Source of the DNA: Symbiodinium natans
Taxonomy: Eukaryota > Sar > Dinophyceae > Suessiales > Symbiodiniaceae
Length of the DNA: 64,000 nucleotides
Direction of reading: 5' to 3'
NCBI GenBank assembly: GCA_905221605.1
Contig: CAJNDS010000224.1
Coordinates: forward strand, 1,089,085 to 1,153,084
Of this stretch, positions 1-9,955 are shown piece after piece. A model generated the notes under the pieces. It was given only the letters and a program-made list of their open reading frames with translations, made no database searches and was not told the DNA's origin. Position numbers and translations under genes: made by a program. The stretch's first letter is position 1, and each line of letters opens with the position of its first letter.

Positions 1-189
1 GCCGGATCGTGGAGTTCCGTCGTGGCATGTTCGCGGTTTTGTTTTAGTTCAGGGTTCGTAGCTTTGGTAGCCTTGGGGCTCTCGAGTACACACCCCTAAG
101 CCCTAAACCGTAAACCCTCAGCTCCTAAACCCCTACAGTTTGAGGTTTCGGGCTTCCCTCCCATGTGGCTACACCTGCGACTCCCTGAG

Positions 190-221
190 AGGTTGAGAAG
201 CTCGTGAAGTCTCTTTGCCGC
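190..221 (+). CDS. candidate exon, unknown gene (upstream part)
   Basis: Open frame reading VEKLVKSLCR after an AG at 188-189. C-rich telomeric repeats lie before it (about 93-140) and TTTAGGG-like repeats after it (240-300), the usual exon setting in this window. Joining CGC|GA to the island at 344 keeps the frame (shared GA). It may belong to the protein that follows or to an upstream gene. I do not recognise the protein. Confidence 0.45.
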
Positions 222-343
222 GAGGCGCGCCTTTTGGGTTTAAGATCTAGGGTTTAGGTTTAGGGTTCAGGGTTTACGGCGTTTGCGGTTTAGTGGCTTT
301 AGGTATTACCCCTCAACCCTACGCCGTAAACCCGAGTGGCAAG

Positions 344-376
344 GAAGGAGCTGCGACCCTGCTTTCAATACTCTTG
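344..376 (+). CDS. candidate exon, hydrophobic segment
   Basis: Follows CAAG and reads EGAATLLSILL. The end shares GCAGCAG (377-383) with the start of the next island (1442-1448). The join gives a continuous hydrophobic stretch of about 15 residues (ATLLSILLAAAWLPAAA), which could be a signal anchor or membrane helix. A purine microsatellite starts about 40 bp further on, inside the intron. Confidence 0.45.
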
Positions 377-404
377 GCAGCAGTTCCTCACGTAAATGAC
401 TATA

Positions 405-895
405 GAAGAAGGAAGAAGCAGAAGCAGAAGCAGAAGCAGAAGCAGAAGCAGAAGCAGAAGCAGAAGCAGAAGCAGAAGCAGAAGCAGAAGCAGAAGCAGA
501 AGCAGAATCAGAAGCAGAAGCAGAAGCAGAAGCAGAAGCAGAAGCAGAAGCAGAAGCAGAAGCAGAAGCAGAAGCAGAAGCAGAAGCAGAAGCAGAAGCA
601 GAAGCAGAAGCAGAAGCAGAAGCAGAAGCAGAAGAAGAAGAAGAAGAAGAAGAAGAAGAAGAAGAAGAAGAAGAAGAAGAAGAAGAAGAAGAAGAAGAAG
701 AAGAAGAAGAAGAAGAAGAAGAAGAAGAAGAAGAAGAAGAAAAAGAAGAAGAAGAAGAAGAAGAAGAAGAAGAAGAAGAAGAAGAAGAAGAAAAAGAAGA
801 AGAAGAAGAAGAAGAAGAAGAAGAAGAAGAAGAAGAAGAAGAAGAAGAAGAAGAAGAAGAAGAAGAAGAAGAAGAAGAAGAAGAAGAAGAACAAG
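405..895 (+). repeat. purine microsatellite (CAGAAG)n then (GAA)n
   Basis: A near-perfect (CAGAAG)n block (about 414-632) runs into a (GAA)n block (about 632-890), followed by a few CAAGCATAA units to about 930. All six frames are open, so the predicted poly-Lys, poly-Arg, poly-Ser, poly-Leu and poly-Phe proteins here are artefacts. Long GAA:TTC tracts can form triplex DNA. The block lies inside an intron. Confidence 0.95.
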
Positions 896-1441
896 CATAA
901 CAAGCATAACAAGCATAACAAGCATAACAAGAAGAATCAGAAGAATAATAATAATGAGAAGAATAAGCCCCCCACTGCGCGAGAAAAACAGTCACAAGTC
1001 CGACCAAACCACCCCCTGGACCTCGCATCATACGCGAAAACGCCAAAGGGTGTCCACACTGTACCGCCTGAAGGCAACTTAGGGTCGAGACCCCGTGCGC
1101 AAAACCCCCACAACCGCGTGATAAGCCCACTGGCACACCCGGCACATCCGGCACACCACCAGAAAAGCCACTCCCAGCAGAGGAGAGGGAGACAGCACCA
1201 TGCGCAGGCCCCCCGCAACGGCCCCCGTGACAGCTTGAGAATGGCCGAGTGACTGGCGTTCCGCCCCTGGTGACCCAGCAAAAACAAGACCCCACCTGAG
1301 GGGGGTCCGCGCCCATGCTGCATCACTCGTGCTCTCACCCTGACCCCAGCACCGTCATACCCGCTGGTCCCGAGGCACATCATCCGAACCTAGCGCAAGG
1401 AAAAGCACACACATCGCGCACAGCCACAACCCCTAACTAGT

Positions 1442-1501
1442 GCAGCAGCATGGTTGCCCGCGGCGGCCACGAGGAGGCCGACGCCAGTCGGTGCCGCGCT
1501 G
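1442..1501 (+). CDS. candidate exon ending in a canonical GTAAGA
   Basis: Sixty bases, in frame with the previous island through the shared GCAGCAG. It reads AAAWLPAAATRRPTPVGAAL and ends at GCTG|GTAAGAATG, a textbook GT donor. Alternative frames are also open, so the translation depends on the join. Function unknown. Confidence 0.45.
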
Positions 1502-2318
1502 GTAAGAATGACTATTGTCTAGCATTCCGGTGAGATGTAGGCGCTTCATGCCCAAAAGGAAATGTCGGCATACAAGTGGCCACGAACAACAGCTACTTGG
1601 ACACAACCATCGATACAACTAGCACAGTTCTTCAGTTCTTCACTTCCCAAAACGAAACTATGGCCCAAGCTGCTTGCCATAGGCCAGACAACTATCTAAG
1701 GGCTTTCAAGAAAGCGGGTATTCCTGAAATTAGGGTTCCTTCTTGTGGTCCTCTCATAAGGGTGTAACATTCAGGGGGCCCCAACAGGCACCGTACATGA
1801 AGAGAACGTCCCGCGGAGCTTGGGAGAAGGACCTCAACTACCCTCAACCCTCTGCTTGAAACCTCTCCAGATTGTTGAATCCCCGGCTCGAAATTCACCA
1901 CCTCGTTCCATCCTGACAACAGCAGGTCCCGCAGTACTTCTCCCACGAGAAGGTGCTGCCGGCTTTCAGGGTTCAGTTCGCGGGTTTAAAGAGTGTAGGG
2001 TTGCAACGCCGAAGGCAGTCGATCACACAGCTCCAGTCGAAAGGCTCCTCAGGCTTAGAGATTCCTCAAGCAAATTTAGATTAATTATTATTGCGATTAT
2101 TGGCAATATGGTTCTGATTACGCATATTGGTTTGTATGAGCTATTGTTATTATGCAGATATTTGAAACAACATAGCAGAAGAGCAATCACAATCTTAGTC
2201 GTGAAAATAAGAAGAAATCAAGCAACAGAAGCTCTAAACCCTAAACCTTCACCCTACACCCGACAGCTACACCTTAAACCCCAAACCCGAAACCTTACAC
2301 CCTGAAACCCTAACACCC
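1502..2318 (+). other. intron-like stretch without clear exon
   Basis: Mixed unique sequence after the GTAAG donor. Short ORFs on both strands (63-161 codons) are not supported by composition, microhomology joins or motifs. A CCCTAAA array starts near 2230. I see no gene in it. Confidence 0.5.
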
Positions 2319-2410
2319 ACACCCTAAACCCTAAACCCTAAACCCTAAACCCAAAACCCTAAACCCTAAACCCTAAACCCTAAACCCTCAACCCTAAACC
2401 CTAAACCCTA
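2319..2410 (+). repeat. CCCTAAA array
   Basis: About 13 tandem CCCTAAA units on the + strand with one CCCAAAA and one CCCTCAA variant. A TTTAGGG array follows at 2525-2610, beyond a 115-bp unique segment. The two arrays are inverted with respect to each other. Confidence 0.95.
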
Positions 2411-2418
2411 GTAGGGCA

Positions 2419-2521
2419 GCAGTTTCCATCTTCTACCGGCCGTAAGTTTCTTGCGTGCGACTCGCAGAACCGAAAATGCGACATGACACGTCCCTTCCAC
2501 GAGATGCCCGAAACTCGAACA
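2419..2521 (+). CDS. possible exon between inverted arrays
   Basis: A unique island between a CCCTAAA array and a TTTAGGG array. An open frame (QFPSSTG...) meets a GTAAGT at 2442 and an AG at 2466-2467, followed by another open stretch (QPKMRHDTSLPRDA). No direct-repeat join to neighbours was found, so it may be an exon pair or a decoy. Confidence 0.3.
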
Positions 2522-2524
2522 CCC

Positions 2525-2610
2525 CTTTAGGGTTTAGGGTTTAGGGGTTAGGGTTTAGGGTTTAGGGTTAGGGTTGAGGGTTGAGGGTTTAGGGTTCAGG
2601 GTTTAGGGTT
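2525..2610 (+). repeat. TTTAGGG array
   Basis: About 12 units of TTTAGGG with TTGAGGG and TTCAGGG variants, inverted relative to the CCCTAAA array that ends at 2410. Confidence 0.9.
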
Positions 2611-2957
2611 GAAGGAACGTGCATGTCTTGAAAGGAACATTCCTTAAGCTTTGATTTTGGGGGTTTGGGCGTCTCCCTGGGAAGGTAGCTAGAAGTGGCA
2701 GCCGCAATTGCAACGCTCCAACAGAGGCGCGGCAGCTTTTAAGGGTTTGGGGTTTAGGGTTTAGGGTTTAGGGCGAGTCAGGATACCTGTTTCCTTGTAA
2801 GCTCCCTACGATGCATTCGGGGAAGTGTCCTGACGCCCTTCGCTTTTTGTTTTTTCATGGCCAAGCCTCCTTCATTTTGTCCCTGGCCGGCTGTGCTCTT
2901 GTTTAAACCTCTTCTATGTAAGCTGTTTTGATTCAGGAGGGGTGTACATTGTATTGT

Positions 2958-3062
2958 ACTTACTTAGCCAATAGTTGAACTTTAAGCTTTTTTGAGTATC
3001 CTTATTTAGTAGGAATTAACAGGTTAACCTTTTTTTTCCCGTGGTTATTGGAGAAGTAAGTG
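2958..3062 (+). mobile_element. palindromic MITE-like element, family 6
   Basis: Imperfect terminal inverted repeats: ACTTACTTAGCCAATAG at the left and TTATTGGAGAAGTAAGT at the right. A second copy at 53333-53439 has the same ends and interior (TTGAACTTTAA, TTGTTTAGCAGGAAT). No ORF is present, so it is non-autonomous. It lies immediately upstream of CCCTAAA units. Confidence 0.8.
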
Positions 3063-3194
3063 TATTAACCCTAAACCCTAAAACCCTAAAACCCTATAGT
3101 ATAGGGTTTTACGAGCCCGGTGGTCAGTGGATTTGGGGGGTAGGGGTAGAACGTTGTGGATACTTTTGGACCCTACGCGATCTGTATCTTGCAG

Positions 3195-3221
3195 AGTCTC
3201 CCGGGCCTCTAGGGGGCCTGT
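3195..3221 (+). CDS. exon of unknown gene 1
   Basis: Follows TTGCAG and reads (A)VSRASRGPV. It shares GGTT (3222-3225) with the next exon at 3791-3794, and the join continues in frame as RGPVVDPAVAEEL. Short but consistent. Confidence 0.5.
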
Positions 3222-6200
3222 GGTTTTCAGAATGAGTTTAGGGTTTCAGTTTACATGGTTCTTGTTCAGCGAGATGAGGGGATAACGCCGGTAGTCATTT
3301 TGGCGCCTGTATTCGACATGTTTTCTACAGACTGCAGTGGGTAAGGTAGGGCAAGGCACCCAAACCCGCGAAACCCTAGATTCCAAAACCCATCAAGCCC
3401 TACACCCTAAACAAGCCCCTCAAGCCCTAAACCTTCAAACCCTCAAACCCTCAAACCCTCAAACCCCTCACGCCTCTCAAGCCCTCAAACCCTCAAGCCC
3501 TCAAACCCTCAAACCCCTCAAACCCTTCAAACCCTCAAACCCTCAAACCCTCAAACCCTTCAAACCCCTCAAACCCTTCAAACCCTTCAAACCCTCAAAC
3601 CCTCAAACCCTCAAACCCTCAAACCCTCAAACCCTCAAACCCTCAAACCCTCAAACCCTCAAACCCTCAAACCCTCAAACCCTAAACCCTCAAACCCTAA
3701 ACCCTCTAAACCCTAAACCCTAAACCCTAAACCCTAAACCCTAAACCCTAAACCCTAAACCCTCTAACCCAAAATTCATTCTCCCCAGCAGGTTGATCCC
3801 GCCGTGGCCGAGGAGTTGAGACATCTGGAGGCTGCCCGTGTTTGGGGATTAGGGTTTAGGGTTTAGGGTTTAGGGTTTAGGGTTTAGGGTTTAGGGTTTA
3901 GGGTCCCTCTAGACCCTACACCGGGAAACTCCCCCAAGCTCTTTCAACTTCAGGGTGACAGGCTAGCGCATGATGTCTTCGGTGGCAGGTGTACTTTTAG
4001 GTTCTTCAAAACATGGCACATATGCTCCTGCCACGAAATTAATAACATGGCCAGGCAACTGGGTACACCCAACCCCTAAACCCTAAACCCCAAACCCCAA
4101 ACCCCAAACCCCAAACCCCAAACCCCAAACCCCAAAACCCCAAACCCCAAACCCCAAACCCCAAACCCTAAACCCTAAACCCTAAACCTAAACCCTAAAA
4201 ACCCTAAAAACCCTTAAAACCCTCTAAACCCTAAACCCTAAACCCCTCTCGGCCTTCGACATCCTCAAGAGCCAGCTGCTCCGTGCGAGCCGCATGCGCC
4301 AGCGGTGAGCCTCCGCGCGGGCGCTGAACGCCAGCAAAAAGCTCCAGATCCGACCTACGAAGTTTGCATATCGCCCTTTTCAGATGGAACTCTGATCATA
4401 GAGCAGGTGCTGCAGGAGATGTGGTTTAGGGTTTAGGGTTTAGGGTTTAGGGTTTGGGGTTTAGGGTTTAGGGTAGCACGCGGATTCGGTTCGAAAGCTG
4501 TGTAGGGGTTTGTAGCGGGGTTCAGGGCAGCTTTGTGGGGACGTTGGGTTTTTGGTTGGGCTTTGTGGGGGCGGCTTGTGGGCATGTCTCGAGGAACCCT
4601 TTTCCCCAATCCCTAGGCTCCTAAACCCTAGACATACAAGCGTGTATCCTGCCCAGCACACCCTAAATCCGCAAGCCCAAAGTGTGTAAACCCGAAGCCC
4701 TAAACCTGAAACCCGTAAGTTCCCGCTCCGAATTTGTGCCTGCAGGCAAAAACGACGATGCTGGAGGACCTCGTTCTAACAATAACAACCCTGAATTGAA
4801 CCCTAAACCCTAAACCCTAAATCCTAAACCCTAAACCCTAAACCCTGGATCCTAACCTGGCCCCCAAAGCACCCCAAAAGAATTGCACCTTACTGAAGGG
4901 GGGGGAAAGGAGCATTCCGGGTATCTTGAGGGGTTCTTGAGGGGCCTGAAAGGGGTGATGCTAAGAGCTGGGGGGTAGCTGGGCCAAGGAAACCCTCAAC
5001 TCTAGACCCTGTACCCAAAACCCTAAACCCTAGACCCTAAGCCCTGAACCCTAAAGCCTAAGGGCTCAGAGGGTCTAGGATTGTCTCGTAAGTGCCATCG
5101 TAGAGAGGACATGATGGTGGACTTGCTGGGGAAGGTGAGGCAGCCTCCTGGATGCTACAGTATATATGGGTGGTTGTCAAAATTATGATCCCTTTTGGGG
5201 TACCCTAAATATTCGGTGCCGTATTATAATAGGGACCCAAAAAGGGACCATAATTTTGACAACCACCCATATGTGCACGGGATGCGGGTTCACTACGGTA
5301 GGGTTTAGGGTTTCGGGTGCTGAGTTCGAGCGACTCGGGCCTCAACGGGATTAGGAAACAGATTCGAAGAAGGGTGGTTGCAGTTGCAGCTGGGAAGTAG
5401 AGTGTAACCGTAGGCAACCTTCACAGTAGACCCTGAACCGCACATGCAAGTGGGTTGACTTGAAGTGTGTGAGTTGAAGGTTTTGGGCCTTTCAGTAACT
5501 GCGAAAAGAAAGTTCACAGAAGCAGCATGGGGGAGGCTCCCCGTGTATCTTCGGAGCAACCCGAAAGCCCAACTCCGTTAATCCTAGAGGGCTTAGGGCC
5601 TCCGGGGGAACTTCCTGCCACGCCCCCAAATCCTAAACCCTGAACCTTAAACCCACAATCTAGGCTTGGGGAGAATCCGCCTCCTCGGCCGCCACCGCAA
5701 CCGCTGCCGGATTTTGCGCAGGTGGGGCGGGGGGGTGCTTTGGGTGCGACTACCCACGAAGATCCCCTAAATCTTCGTGGGGTCCCTATAATCATCTTAA
5801 GAGGTAACTTAAGGGATTAGGCGCTGAAGTGTTTGCCGCTTTGGGAACCCCTACCACATCCGGCAGAACATCGTCCCGGCAGAAAAACCCGAGAATAGAT
5901 CCCTCAGCCCTGAGCCCTTCTTGGGTACTTCTCATAAACGCGCCCCGAGCCCCCCAGAGAGCCTTTCTTGGGCACCTACTCGAAGAAATGAACCCTTCGA
6001 TTGTTGAGGGTAACCCAGTAACCCCATAATCTCAAGCTCTTCCCCACCCCCCTCCCCCGTAAAAAATAGAAGCACAAAATACCCTAAACCCTAAACCCTA
6101 AACCCTAAACCCTAAACCCTAAACCCTAAACCCTAAACCCTAAACCCTAAACCCTAAACCCTAAACCCTAAACCCTAAACTCTAAACCCTAAACCCTAGA

Positions 6201-9200
6201 CCCTAAGCCCTAAACTTGCAGAGCCCACGTCAGGTGCCTGGCTCGCCTTCGGTTGTGCGGAGGAGCTTGCGCAATGAAGCATGGAACTAAGCGGCAGTGG
6301 CTGGGCTCTTAAAGAAGAGCCGGGAAGGCCTAGAGACCCACAACTCTTCCGAAGCACTAAACCCTAAACCCTAAACCCTGAACCCTGAACCCTGAACCCT
6401 GAACCCTGAACCCTGAACCCTGAACCCTGAACCCTAAACCCTAAACCCTAAACCCTAAACCCTAAACCCTAAACCCTAAACCCTAAACCCTAAACCGTAA
6501 ACCGTAAACCCTAAACCCTAAACCCTAAACCCTAAACCCTAAACCCTAAACCCTAAACCGTAAACCGTAAACCGTAAACCGTAAACCCTAACCCTGAACC
6601 CTAAACCCTGGACCCTAGACTCCTAGACCCTAAGCCCTAAAACCTAACCAGGCTCTGTGGCCAACTTCTTGGGCTTGGCGTCTAGGGTTTGGGGTTTAGG
6701 GTTTCGGGTTGAGGTTTAGGGTGTGGACCTCATACCTGCTTGGCTGAAGGGTGTCGGGTTAAGGGTTCAGGGTCTTGGTCGTCTTGGAGCTACTTACCAC
6801 AAAATAGACCTTGGTTTTGTCGAGGTGAGGGTTTGAGGCTTCGGGGTTCACCAGACTGCATTTTGACCTCTGTGTTTACACTGAGTCTGTGATAGCCCTA
6901 AACCAAACCCTAAACCCTAACCCCTAAACCCTAACCCTAAACCCAAAACCCAAAACCCAAAACCCTAAACCCTAAACCCTAAACCCTGAACCCTAAACCC
7001 TAAACCCTAAACCCTAAACCCTAAACCCTAAACCCTAAACCCTAAACCACAAAGGCCCTCTTGAACTGGGGGCCTAGGAACAGCGGAGTACTGACAAAAT
7101 GGCATCCCGGCCACTGCCGCCCATGTTTTCAATCTGCCCCGGGTTTAGGTTGAGGGTTTAGGGTTTAGGGTTTAGGGTTTAGGGCTGTTTGGGTTTCGGG
7201 TGAGTACAATGCCCTAAACCCTAAACCCTCAATTTGGGGGGGGGGGGGGGGAATCGGACGACGTATCAGAATGCAGCTCGCGTGAGTCCCGGCAGAGCTG
7301 AGAGAGTACCGAGATTTGGGTCAGGAGAAGGTTGCCCCGGAGCTCAGCAAGCAGAAATTGTACCCCAAGTGGCTTGAAAAGAGAAGGTTTTAACCCCTGG
7401 CCCAACATTCTACGGCAAGCGCCAGTCTACCGGACTGTGCGCAGATCCTGCATGTCTTTCTGTTTTCAATCACAAGCTACCCCGCGGTTGTTGAGGAGAT
7501 AGCTTGGGCCATACCTAGAGATCTTATAACCCAACTATACGTGTACCCACACATAAGCCCCTGAAATACCCGAACAGGGAATCATAAAGGTCTCCCTTCT
7601 TTCATTCCTTGGTTATTGAGGGTGAGCCATGTGCACCTCATATCGGAGTCACATGATAGTCAGAGTCATATGATAGTCAGAGTCTTTTCGGTGCCCGAAA
7701 CCCTCACCTACCCGAGCCTTACTTACCACTGCTTGAACGAGTCGGCCCATTTTTGTTGGGGCTCCCGGGGAGGGGTAGGGGGACGGAGTAGTAGCCCTGA
7801 ACCCTACACCCTAACCCTAAACCCTAAACCCTAAACCCTAAACTCTAAACCCTAGACCCTAAACTCTCAACCCTCAACCCTAAACCCTAAACCCTAAACC
7901 CTTCTTCAACCGGCCATGGACCTATTGGGTCTTCTCACGGGCTTTGGGTTCTTTAGGGGTGTAGGGTTTCAGGGTTTAGGGGTTTAGGTGTTAAGGGGTT
8001 TAGGGTTTAGGGGTTTAGGGGTTTAGGGGTTTAGGGGTTTAGGGGTTTAGGGGTTTAGGGTTTAGGGTTTAGGGTTTAGGGGTCTAGAGTTCAGGGTTTA
8101 TGGGTGTTTGCTCAAGAACCCCCCCCAAATATAAAGAATAACAATCCCCATATTGTCCTTGTAAGGAAGAAAGTTATATGTTTTAGGCGGCTCTTGAGCA
8201 AATCATAGCTTAGGGTGGAGGGTTTCGGGTCTGGGTTTAGGGCTTATGTTGAACGCCTCAACCGTACATCGAGCCTTAAGCTGACAACGCCGCCTAGCCG
8301 CCAGTTGTTGTTTTCAGATGTGGGTGCAGCATGTTTCTGGCAGGTGGCATGAGACAGCTCTTCCGGGGAGGGGGCCTACGGTTCAGGATGCCTCGCACCG
8401 ATGTTTTTTTTTAAATCAAAGTTCATGAGAAAGACGGCCGGTACTTTGGGGGTGGTCCACGGTAGGGTTTGGGGTGTAGGGTAGACGTGGAGTCTTTAAC
8501 TCGAGGCCAGATAGTTTAAGGCGTCTTCCTTGAGGAGGGCTTTTGTGGATAGGCCGTAGGCTTTCAAGCTTACGCTGTGAACGTCCTGCATGGAGAAGGT
8601 CCCACGGACATTACACCTGCTTGCTCCCATAGAGCCCATTGCCACCCACATGCCTTCTATTTGCTTAAGAAACCTCGGAGAATAAAGGATCATAATCCCC
8701 ATATTACCCTTATAAGGAGTTTTTTTTGTTTTTTTTTGGGGGGGGTTCTGAAGCATTTAGTAGATGAGGGAATTGACCTTAAACCAAGCAAGGGTCATTC
8801 AGGTATATGTTCCTTGCCTAGAAGGCGTTGGGGGATCCCTCAGCTCCCAAGGACGCCCTCTCACCCTCAAGATTCAAGGATTAAGGTCGTACCCCCCAGG
8901 GTTCCCCTTAAGGGTGCCCAAAACTCAAGGGTACAACCTTAAGGCTCCCAGATACAAGCCCTAGAAGAATGCCCCGCCGCTCTACAAAGTCGTTTGCCAC
9001 CGGCCAGTCGGAGTTTGTGGCTTCGCGGCCGCCATCGGCGGACTTATCGTCTCCTAAACCCGCCTACGGCCCCACACACCCTTGAACTGCCCCTTAAACC
9101 GCCCCTAAACCCCCTTAAACCCCGCTTAAACCCCCTTATGCCCCCCTTAAACCCCCTTAAACCCCCCCGTAAACCCCCCCCTAAACCCCCCCTTAAACCC

Positions 9201-9922
9201 CCCCGTAAACCCCCCCTTAAACCACATGAAGCCCCCTGAGCCCGAAGCAGCCAGAAGCCGATATTCTCGGGTTAGCGATGCGCGGCCTGCGACGTTTCGA
9301 GACTGTGGTGCACGCCGCGCTTTGCGGAAGTTTCCGGAGAGTTCGGCATTAGGAGGGCTTACGGCCTGAGGGGTTTCTGGGGGCTCAGGGTTTAGGGAGT
9401 GTAGGGTGTAGGGTTTAGGGCTCAGGGTTTAGTTGGGCCAGGTTTTTTTTTTTTAAAGGTGTGGCTCGGGCCTTTGGTGTGGCTCATCCCCCCCCGCCCT
9501 GGTCCTCTGGTCCCCTGGTCCTCTGGTCCCCTGGTCCTCTGGTCCCCTGGTCCTCTGGTCCCCTGGTCCCGTGGTCGTCTTGGTCCCGTCATCTGGTTCT
9601 GTGGTCCTCTGCTCCCCTGGTCCTGTTGTTCCCTTGGTCCCGCAGTCCTCTGGTCCCGTGGTCCCCTTGGTCCCGTCGTCTCGTGGTCCCGTGGTCCTCT
9701 GGTTCTGCGGTCCTCTCGTCCTGTGGTCTCGCGATCCCTGATCTTAACTTATGATATAATACATCATATAATGTAAAATATATAGTTCCAATGTGTTATA
9801 TATATATAGAATTATATATATGTTATATTATATTATATTATATTATATTATATTATATTATATGATATTATATTATATATGTATAACATACAGTACATAG
9901 CATATACTATAAAATGGGGGGG

Positions 9923-9955
<33 letters not shown>

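Noticed and set aside
293-1316. ORFs of 140-336 codons on both strands (poly-Lys, poly-Arg, poly-Ser, poly-Leu, poly-Phe)
   Set aside because: All are translations of the (CAGAAG)n and (GAA)n microsatellite.
7086-7142. Exon reading LTKWHPGHCRPC, like the H..G.C.PC motif of some dinoflagellate proteins
   Set aside because: The GAGTAC junction (7086/7304) removes it. It is kept only as an alternative because both neighbours also join around it.
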